Assembly (NCBI RefSeq): GCF_905220565.1
Contig: NC_059401.1
Coordinates: forward strand, 5,109,001 to 5,173,000
DNA from: Melitaea cinxia
Taxonomy: Eukaryota > Arthropoda > Insecta > Lepidoptera > Nymphalidae
Direction: 5' to 3'
Length of the DNA: 64,000 bases
Of the stretch, positions 55,160 through 64,000 are shown in pieces. The notes under the pieces are model-generated. The model was not told the origin of the DNA. It saw only the letters and a list, made by a program, of their open reading frames with translations, and searched no databases. Every line of letters starts with the position of its first letter. The first letter of the stretch is position 1. A program made the translations under genes and the position numbers.

Positions 55160-55779
55160 TTATTCATGAAATACAATTGAATAAACAATACGATTAGTCT
55201 TATTGTTTTCGACGTGACTACTGTGTTTGTCACGATAAGTTGTGTTTTTATTTACAGGTGACTTAAATTTTAATAATGTATACAAATTCAACGCGATACA
55301 TTTTTTAATTATATCATTCAATATAATTTTTAAGGGACGAATTTCCATTTCCATATTTTGAACGAAGTTAGCTACACGTATTTCTGGTAATATCCTAGCG
55401 TGAAACTTTGTCAAACTTGGATTAAATTGTTCTGGATAGTTAATTTGATCCTGAATATCTCTATCAATTGTATTTGTTATGCTGTAATCGTTTATTCGTT
55501 TAAAATTATTATTTATCAAATTGCCAGCTAAAATAGGAGACACGTTAATACTAGGCTTAGCCCTATCCTCTATATTCCTGCTGTAATCGGGTTTATTCGA
55601 TTTCTTTTCCTTAATATTTGTTCTGAGCATTCTTGACTTATTCGTGTTGGATTCTATAGACGTCATCTTATTGGTTAAAATTTGAAGATAATTAAAGTCA
55701 TATTTATTAACGTTATCTTGATTGCATTCAAATTGCTCAAAATTTGAAGTTTTTGAATATTTGAAATCTTTACCGAAAA
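55160..55779 (-). CDS. Orphan A exon 2
   Basis: 620 bases, open from acceptor TTTTTTTTAG to the stop in GAATAAA. The upstream ATG in this exon (55666) is internal, since the frame is open back to the acceptor. Confidence 0.68.
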
Positions 55780-56388
55780 CTAAAAAAAAGACAAAAATTA
55801 CTTAACCAAAAAAATATACACAATAATTAAAATAATTTTTATATATTTTATACCTTGATTGTTACCGCTTTTCTTTAATAACTCGAGGTTCTCATATGAT
55901 AACGGACTTAATGCCGATTTACGAACCTTAAAAGGATTTAATATTTTTCGTTCCGCTTTAAAAACAATGTCTCTTTTATTTATTAAATTTAGCTTAGTAT
56001 GAAGACTTACATCGCAGATTGGTATGTTTTTAAATTCTGAGCTTTTATTTTTTTTGCTTAAAATTGAATATTCACTCAAAGATTTTTTTATGTCGCCTGC
56101 TGATAATCCTAAAGTCGATAAAGACGTAGATGTGACTATATCAACACAGGAATGATAAATCCTGATAAATTTTTTTTGAGGGCTATTTTTCAAAATAACT
56201 ATTCGGTAAAATATTGGGACTGTGAATTCAACTTTATCTTTTACATCTTTCCATTTTATTTTGTTTATGTGTTCAACACAAGGCACTACAGGTGATATTT
56301 TTAAATTGTAATGTGAATTATTTTTAACAAGCGTTTTTATTAGTGGCGCAAATTTAATATGAATATAAGGAGTTTCCATTAAATTCAT
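55160..56388 (-). CDS. Orphan protein 'A', 2 exons, likely paralogue of B (gene span)
   Basis: Two exons (55854-56388 and 55160-55779) join in phase 1 to give 384 residues. No known domain is recognised. Residues 1-110 look folded (VEFTVPIFYRIVILKN, IYHSCVDIV). The rest is basic and rich in Asn, Lys and Ser. Exon 2 starts VFGKDFKYSKTSNFEQ, which resembles the start of orphan B exon 3 (PPFGEDKYSYKLITKFSS); with the same strand, composition and intron phase, this suggests a diverged tandem duplicate. An AATAAA overlaps the stop codon, so the gene ends there. A CAG acceptor ten bases before the ATG and a GTAAAA donor near 56496 suggest an upstream untranslated exon. Confidence 0.68.
55854..56388 (-). 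CDS. Orphan A exon 1
   Basis: 535 bases, starting MNLMETPYIHIKF. The donor is CAAG|GTATAAAA after SGNNQ. Confidence 0.68.
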
Positions 56389-56397
56389 AAAAATACT

Positions 56398-59300
56398 GAA
56401 AAAAAAATTACATAAAAAAATTAGTTATTCTGAGGATTCCGAATTTAGTCCCGACTAAAAATACTAAATTTTAAAGAATAAAGAATTCATTTTACCTGTT
56501 CAAATGATTTTCACAAGTAACTGAATTAACAATGATATAGTAATTTATTTAGATTCATATTATTCACACAGTAATTTGGTCAATGTCAAGTGTGAAGCTT
56601 GATTTTATATTTGGTATATTTAACTAAAAATTTAATGTCAAATATATTGACGTCAAAATTTTTGACACAATATGTTTTTAAATTTAAAAAAATGCATTGA
56701 ACCTTTTTTGTAATAAAAAATTAAGTTTTTCTTCGTATCATTATTACCGTCGTACATTTCTAATTTGATATATTTTGTTTCGTCAAGTGTTACCTTTTTA
56801 AAGACTATTTTTTTTTATCAGTAACTGTCGTTAACTTTCGATTTGTGTCAAGTCAAGCTTCCTTTGAATACAAAATTCTATTATTCTGGATAAAATAAAA
56901 CTACTATTGAAGTGAATATTTTCCATTTTATTTTCACAACTTCCACTACTATACATTACGTACATACATCACCAAATTCAATAAAACTTTTTACAATTTT
57001 CGATATGCCAAAATTATTATTGCTCCTGAGTTACGAATAGCCGGAGAGCGTTTTAAATATACAGGTTAACAAAATTGTAATAATTTTATTCATTTATACA
57101 TAACTAATAACTTGTGCTACAGACCCTATGGAAAAAATCTCATACACATAATCTATCAGATCTCATAGACTCTCATAACCCTGTATGAGAATTTGTTCTG
57201 CATTTGTCCATGTTTTTTAGATTTTTTCCATAGGGGAGCTACATCAAGAGCTGTTTTTAAATTACATGTACATACAACAGAGCGGTTTGGGCATGTTTTA
57301 TTTATGTATTATTTGGAATATGCTTTACTACAGTTTACATTGATTTATACCAGATTTTTTTATCACGAAATTGTCACCAATGACACTTTATTGCGAAATA
57401 ATTGATTCATAACTGACTGACTGATAAGGATAGCTATTCTCTCAAATTATTTATCATTTGTAAAACAGGTATGTTAAATATAAACATTATATTAATATAC
57501 AAAATTTTTATTACACGCCACAAAATTTATACAAACTTTTGTTAAAAGCTGTTATTAATTAAATAATAAAAATTACATTTAAACCTATACCAATATTACA
57601 GATATTTTATTTACAAGTAATTGTATTGTGAACATTCTGAGACTCGTTATTTTATCACTAAATACTATTAAAAAACTTCTGTAGGATGAAACCACGCAGT
57701 ACAAATAAAGTATAGTAAGTTAAAAATAAAATTAATTCATTAATTACATTCAATCAATTTCTTGATTAATACTACACATATATAAATATATATACACTTA
57801 CTTTTATTTAAGTGACTAGAAAACCCCTTTCATTTAATTATTTTTAACTACGACTAGAAACATGAGATCAATTCGAAAGCCAATTCCTTTTACTTACATA
57901 AATATAAATTATCTATAATATTACATACAAAAGAAAGATTCCATTTTTTGTTTGATTGTAATGGACAAAATGAAAAGTATATTGGATCATATTGGAATAT
58001 TTTTTCCTTAGTGGAATGTTATGTTATTACTAAGTAAGGCTATGTTACAAGAGGAGAAAACGGAAACGGAACTTAATAGTAATATGGTTAAAGCAGCAAT
58101 CCATTAAATATGTAGGTATTATTGACTTACATAAATTAAAAAGTAAATATGTTATAGATTATTATATATTTCCTCGCAAAAGTTATGAGGTAAAATATAA
58201 AAAAAATTCAATCGAATTGAGAACTTTCTCCTTTTTTTAAAGTCAGTTAAAATATATGTTAGACTGTAATAAAAAAAGTACGTAATTTGCAAATTTAAAA
58301 TTTAATCCAAATTTTCAATGACTTGCTTAATTGCTTTTAGATTTAATAAACAATTGTTAGCATTAATAACAAATAAAAAAATACTTGTTTTATTATAGGT
58401 TTATATTTCGTTTATATGCAAACATACGTTTTAATAAAGAATATTTTTTTTTTTGTAAAAGAGATGACCGATGCAAATGCATATGTAAAAATTGTGTGTT
58501 AGGCATAGAAAACTAGCTAATACTTGCGTTACTCATCTAAAATATCGAAGCAAATTTAGTTATTGCTTACAAATTTATTCGTAAATAATATTGTTTCAAT
58601 TGATGTACCTACACAACTGAACGTGGTGCTTATAAAAATGGTTGTTACATTAAATAAAGATATCACAATTTTTAGATAAGATCATCATCATCTTTCCATA
58701 GCGAAGGATTTTCTTTATTACAATGAAATCACTATCTTTTAATTAATATCTAAAGAGATAGTGACGATAAAAGAAAAAATTGCGGTTATTAACTTTATCG
58801 TAGTTAGATAAAAATTGATGCATAGTATAAAAATATCTTTTGTCTTGTTTTGCTTCGGAAATGACAATAGCAACATATCGTCAATACACTGTTATTGATA
58901 ACCAATTTTATTTATAAATATATATTGATATTTATTGCTTGATATTTATTCATGATATATATTCGTATTTATTTATAAATATATTTAATAATTAAATTTC
59001 AAAGTACCTACTGAACATTAAAATTAGAACAGAAATTTTACGCCTAGTTTTCTTAAAAGTGAGCTAAAGCTATACAAATGTACAAATATCTCTATAAATT
59101 AAAATTAATGATGTATTGCATACATGTCCCACCTATCGTGCGCTATGCAACTTTACTTGTACAAACCTATACCTACTCGAATTTGTAACTTCCATCGTGC
59201 TCTGTTTTGCTAAACGCAAATTACCTAATCCCTTACGTAATTCATTTATCTATAATATGGACGAAATGAAGTTATTTTGTACTATGACGACACAGAGATC

Positions 59301-59700
59301 TCTTGTTTTCCTGTATTTTTATTCGTAAGAAATCATTATTTACTTTTGTACGAGGTTAAAAACTACGTACTTAGTAACAAACAATGATAAGAACATTTTT
59401 AATTAATTGACGTCCTTTTTCGCGGCAAAAATTGTAACAAGTTAATGCTGATATTATTGTATTTTTACTATGGTAATTTTGATATTTAGGTCAGTAACTA
59501 TAGCTTCGATACTTTAAGGGCTAATTTCATAGTTTGCCGATATTGCTATCTGAAATGAAAAACAACTCTAGTTTACCTGTCAGATATTTCTGTTCGAACC
59601 AGTTAAACTAAAAGTTGTAGTTTACAAATCTTAAGGACATATTTACCATAATTAACTAATTTGCTAGAGAGACTACAGTAACTTGTGACATGGGTCCAAA
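56398..59700. other. Intergenic AT-rich DNA upstream of orphan gene A
   Basis: It probably holds the first untranslated exon and promoter of gene A near 56495 and beyond. An inverted repeat spans 57124-57236. A minus-strand family D start lies at 58203-58250. No coding evidence was found for the short frames here. Confidence 0.45.
57124..57236. repeat. 113-base inverted repeat
   Basis: Arms ccctatggaaaaaatct (57124-57140) and agattttttccataggg (57220-57236) are perfect complements. The interior is 79 bases with 'atcagatctcatagactctc'. It looks like a tiny foldback or MITE-like element. Confidence 0.65.
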
Positions 59701-62700
59701 ATATCTTAGTCAGTCAGTTCAGTCATTGCAGTCCACGGCTGGACATGGCCTCCCCAAGCTCGCGACAGAGATCTCGGTTTTCCGCAATCTTCATCCAGCC
59801 TACACTGTCAATCTACCAAAGTACTTATACTGTCACAAAATTCTATTTATTCTAAGCTAGTAATGAAATGGAAACGTAATGGAATATTTTTATAATAAAA
59901 TGTTACTTTATTACTTATTATGAAATAGCTACTCGTACGTATTAAATTGTAAAAGAAAAGAATAATTAAGTATGTTTTGATATAATAAGCTTGTAGTAAG
60001 AAATATTATATTAAATTTATAAGTACATGTCTGTACTACGTAACTTACAATTATTGATCTTTCGTATTCTTTTCCAATTTAATGAGTGATTTGAGTTTTG
60101 ATATAGATACATATACTCGTAAGTATATATTTTCATTTCCACTCAAGAAAATGAATTACGCATGAGCTGCCTTAGAACTAATCATCAAAGTGTCAATTCG
60201 ATGCTACATTTAAAAATCTTCAGTTACGATACTACATCTATCGTATACTACCATAGACATGTATCTATTATCCTGAAACATTACATCGCGGAAAATTAAG
60301 TTAAAATCATAGAAAAGGACGCATTTTTTTGCACAGTAGAACTGTCACAAAATGAGCTTTAAATTAGGTTAAGCTAAAAATTTACTTAGTGGTGCACTTA
60401 ATCAGCCGAAAATTAAAGAATATAATAAATCTTTCACTTAATCTTTTGAGTGAGGTAATAATACCCCGATCTGTGTTATTCAAGGAATGGAAATTCATAA
60501 AATATATTAGCGAGATTCGTAATAATATTCGAAAACAACTTGAGATTTCAGTCAGGCACGAGTTTATTTTCTTTTTTATATTTACTTTGACTGTAACAAG
60601 CAATAAATGCTTTTTTATACAAAAGAAGTTTGAAGCTTAATTCGAAACAATATTCTATTGTACTTGGTTTGGCTGATACTTTCCGTGCCAGGAGGTTACA
60701 AAAGCAAATATTACCGATGGTTTTTGATTTTCTTGTGGGCATGATTTTTTTTTTATATTTATAGAACAAATACGCGCTTTGAATGGTAATCACCACCAGT
60801 ATACTAGAATAAAATAAGTTTATTATAATGACACAACTTTTTCAGATTTTATCACGGTTTATTAAGTTTTTTAGATGCCCGACATTTCGGATACTTTACA
60901 GCAAACATGGTCACGAAACGTCGGACATCTAAACACTTAATAAAACGCAATAAAATCCGAAAAACTTGTTTCATTATAATTTTTGAAATTTGCGTAAACA
61001 TTAGATAACAAAATAAGTTTAATAAGTTAACATTCATTATCATTAATTATACCACTAAGGAGTCCTGTTGGACTTGGTCTCTAAAGCGTTTGCATTTAAA
61101 TAACTATAATTTAAATAAGAAAAAAAAAACTTTATTATTTTAATTTACGCGACTAATGGTCAATAACCGTTCAATAAAAAAACTTAAGACGATGTTGATT
61201 TAATTTAATTCTGTTGCGTATTTAAAAAGTAAAAAATACTTAGATTTATTTTAATTTATATTATCTTTTTATCTATTACTTTTTATCATGTTTGTATTAA
61301 AGTATAAAATCTATCAAAATATTAGAAATAATCAATTTATTTCAAATTTGATTAGTTTCCGAACAATTAAAATTAAAATTGCAATGATAAGTTAATCCGA
61401 TTAGTAGGAGCTTTAGATTATATTTATTTTTATTCAAGATTTCCTTGTTTTTGTTTGTGATTAATATTTATATTTTGATTCTTAAAAGTAACATCGAATA
61501 TACATTTCGAAAAAAATCACACTTTTCCTTACTACAAATGCTGCTCACAACTTATAATAAGTAATCGTCTTTAAATGATAAATAATTATATTTTTCATTT
61601 AAATTCACCTACCAACTTACTGTCATTAAATGACCCAAAAAAACATTATCTTATTCTTCTTCTTCTTCTTTTACTTTTGGCATACGATCGCCATTAGAAT
61701 TATCTTATTGTTTCTTGCCGGCAAAATGCTAACAATCATTGACATCAAGTTCGAAAGACAAATAATCAAATTGTAAATTTCAATTTGACAATAGATCTCT
61801 AAATGTTATTTTATTACCACAATTCGTTGTTATTTCTGTTTATTGTACTAGTGAACGGGTATTAATCATTCTAAGCTGTTTACTTATTTCTCTTCTTATT
61901 TCACTTTTTAAGACTATCCTAAGCAACTGACTTAACAACACATACCTAATAATAATAGTTTCTTATTATTAAAGTTCTTATTTCTATTAAAATGAAGTTT
62001 TATGACCGATGTAATATATCACTTTATTACTAACTACAAAATGACTAGATTGACTCATCCTTTTTTATTTGTTTACTTTATCTTTATTTATAATGACAAA
62101 GTCTTATTAAATGTTAAATACTTACATATTTCAATTATCAAATTACGGGGCAGTGTTAAGTTATCTTATAAAATATAGGTATACATTTAGGACTGTGTTA
62201 ATTGTAGTTAAAGTAAATGTTCGTTCTTATTTTTTCAAAAGTAAAATCAAATTGAACTATAAAATCATTTCAAATAAATAGTTTAAGGGATCCAATTTAT
62301 CAGTTCAATGCTTGGAATTACATTTGAAAATCCAAATTTCCTAACGCGATACTAAATATTATTACGCTTACATTTACAAAAAATAACTAGCTTTTCTACC
62401 AGGTATGGAAATCTTAAACGTATTTTTATATCTAAATATTTTACAAGGAATGAGAGTGTCTGTATATATAAATGTATGAATTTATATTTATTTACAAACT
62501 GATATGAAAATTTTAATGTAACTTGGACCATTACAAATTAATTTAAAATTTCTACAATTGTACACATTATAATATTCTACTTAATAATATTTAATTTAAA
62601 ATGTTCCTGTAAAACAAATGATTGTGATTAATGTCTAAAATATATTTGGATAAATAAAATAATCAATAGCAAAGGAATGCTTCATCTTTTGAATTGAGAC

Positions 62701-63255
62701 AACGTAGAATTGTAAAGCTATTGCAGTAGATATCCGATAGATAATTTACAATTTTTTTTTGCAGTCGCTTACACAAATTTAAGCTGATTTTCCTGTTACA
62801 GCTACAGGTCAGGTATGCTGCATAGGTCAGCGACCTATGCAGAATTTTTGTTTCGCCTGGCAAATCGTTATAATTTTTATTAATAGTAAAAGGGAAACAG
62901 GAATATTTTGTTTTAGATAAAGAGATACACATATAAACAAAATGTGTTTAAGGTTACCTACTCGTTAGAATGCAAACTTTTAAAAGAGATATCTTTTTTG
63001 ATGTATTGTTGTAAATATAAATATTTTATGTACAATTTTCGAAATAATTGAGAGTAAAAAAAATAAAATAATTATAAATTTTATCAATTGTCCATAAAAC
63101 ACTCTTAGTTTTAATCAAAACGATTATGACAAGAGATGAGCGAGCTCGTCACAAACATCACTTAGGTCTCAAAACTTCAACATGATCGTGTCGTCTTGCA
63201 AGAGGCCCTTCCCGCAAACATCTGACTGAAATGCGCCGATGGGCGTAGGCGTGGC
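59701..63255. other. Intergenic DNA and probable 3' untranslated region of the zinc-finger gene
   Basis: Contains a family B tail fragment (59713-59760: cagtccacggctggacatgg), an inverted repeat at 60857-60960 and a short palindrome at 62818-62842. The part nearest 63255 is likely 3' untranslated. Its length cannot be set from sequence. Confidence 0.45.
60857..60960. repeat. Foldback element with ~43-base arms
   Basis: The left arm (gtttattaagttttttagat then gcccgacatttcg) pairs imperfectly with the right arm (cgaaacgtcggacatctaaa then cacttaataaaac). The loop is about 25 bases. The word cgaaacgtcgg resembles the hammerhead neighbourhood at 3.47 kb but no CTGATGA core is present. Confidence 0.6.
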
Positions 63256-63606
63256 TCAGGTACACAGGCCAGAGTTGTCGACGAGTGAACGTGCTAACAC
63301 GTCCGCGGCTGCTATATCACTCACTTTACCTTCAAAATGCCCTCTAACGTGGAACATGAACTCCGCTTTACCAGCGAACTCCTGACGGCACATGAGACAG
63401 AGGTGATGTGCCTGTGAGTGCTGCCTCTCCGGTGCGTAGTGTGTGTGTCCGTGTGTAAAGTACGCCCCTCCTCCTTCGTTCACAACGGTGGCTGCAGACA
63501 CAGATGCCGTTGCTATTCCGTGCCCATTCAAAATTTGCTGATTCTGGTTGTGATGGTGTAGTAATTGAAGTTTTTCTTGATTTGTTAGATGAACCTTTTC
63601 TTGTTG
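63256..63606 (-). CDS. Zinc-finger gene terminal exon
   Basis: Acceptor TTAACTTTCAG. It begins QQEKVHLTNQEKLQLL and the stop TGA is at 63256. It contains the second finger (CLMC...HVRGH). Confidence 0.85.
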   Translation of the reverse strand, partial: QQEKVHLTNQEKLQLLHHHNQNQQILNGHGIATASVSAATVVNEGGGAYFTHGHTHYAPERQHSQAHHLCLMCRQEFAGKAEFMFHVRGHFEGKVSDIAAADVLARSLVDNSGLCT

Positions 63607-63891
63607 CTGAAAGTTAAGTTTATCAATGTAGTAATTACTTTATTAATATTATAATAGATAAATTAATGTACAATTATTGTTAAAAATTCAATGTACCTGG
63701 TGTTGTGAAGCCTGTTGCATTTTATCTTGGAGCAGTTTATTGTCGGGTAAATGAGACTTGGCATGTGCACTCCATTCATCTCTCGTTGCGAACAGTCGTC
63801 CGCACAGCTCGCACGACCACGACACAACCATGCCAGCGGTCGCGGCCGCTACTGCAGCTGTCGCAGCACTCGTGTGAACTAGATTTGAATT
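63256..63891 (-). CDS. C2H2 zinc-finger protein, last two coding exons (partial)
   Basis: Exon 63697-63891 (65 codons) and terminal exon 63256-63606 (116 codons plus stop) join in phase 0. Each carries one C2H2 finger: CELCGRLFATRDEWSAHAKSH and, in the last exon, one with CLMC and HVRGH, both with spacing C-x2-C-x12-H-x3-H. Between them is a Gln/His-rich linker (HHHNQNQQ), and an Ala-rich stretch precedes the first finger. The C-terminus is VDNSGLCT. The product is probably a DNA-binding nuclear regulator; the 5' exons lie beyond the right edge. The widely spaced C-terminal fingers may fit the rotund/squeeze (LIN-29-like) group, but that is a recollection I cannot verify. The 3' untranslated region should run left from 63255. 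Confidence 0.85.
63697..63891 (-). CDS. Zinc-finger gene penultimate coding exon
   Basis: Acceptor ATGTTTCAG, donor CAG|GTACAT. It contains the Ala-rich run and the finger with CELC and HAKSH, and ends QQASQHQ. Confidence 0.85.
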
Positions 63892-64000
63892 CTGAAACAT
63901 TTAAAATTGTCGTGATAATTTTTGTTTATTTTAATATTGAGTTATTTGATTACTTTTATATTTAAATTTGGCAAATTATATGAGTTATTAATATTAATTA

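Noticed and set aside
60870..60935. Second hammerhead ribozyme at the cgaaacgtcgg word
   Set aside because: No CTGANGA core and no stem II. The fold is a simple imperfect inverted repeat.
62663..62932. 89-codon minus-strand frame as a small gene
   Set aside because: No domain, ordinary AT-rich composition, and it lies in the likely 3' untranslated region of the zinc-finger gene.

Overview
The window looks like moth or butterfly (Lepidoptera) nuclear DNA. It is AT-rich, has small exons with canonical GT-AG introns, and is packed with repeat families familiar from lepidopteran genomes: Helitron-like elements ending in CTAGT, a short element sharing its tail with an RTE LINE, tRNA-derived SINEs, and the 'TTAACCGACTTCC' element. 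The species cannot be named from sequence alone. No prokaryotic features, CRISPR array or rRNA were seen.

Host genes, left to right, are all on the minus strand. (1) 4989-21351: a ten-exon major-facilitator transporter of the SV2/sugar-transporter type; I spliced it by hand into one 518-residue frame with consistent phases. (2) 46036-50092: a five-exon, 1031-residue Asn/Lys/Ser-rich orphan protein. (3) 55160-56388: a two-exon, 384-residue protein with the same composition and phase-1 intron style, probably a diverged tandem paralogue of (2). (4) 63256 to the right edge: the last two coding exons of a C2H2 zinc-finger protein.

Mobile and repeat regions: 1-4.6 kb holds SINE, Helitron-like and TIR elements plus a well-formed hammerhead ribozyme motif (3446-3485). 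The transporter introns carry a pogo/pipsqueak-type DNA transposon with perfect 23-bp ends, a LINE RNase H fragment, a Tc1 relic and several SINEs. From 22.9 to 45.1 kb there is no host gene. This block holds an RTE LINE with a 13-bp target duplication and a tRNA-like module in its tail; a 1.5-kb viral SF1 helicase relic (endogenous viral element); a mariner; a second RTE; a CR1/jockey-type LINE; an R1-like LINE fragment; a four-member nested set of insertions (39.06-41.45 kb); and Helitron-like DNA with 282-bp tandem units. Between genes (2) and (3) sits a young gypsy-type LTR retrotransposon (50235-54058). It lacks protease, reverse transcriptase and RNase H, yet keeps one open 964-codon Gag-integrase frame.

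Most worth following up: the viral helicase relic, the Gag-integrase fusion retroelement, the paired orphan genes, the hammerhead motif, and the shared 3' tails linking two SINE-like families to an RTE LINE. All calls come from reading the sequence; family names rest on motif recognition, not database searches.
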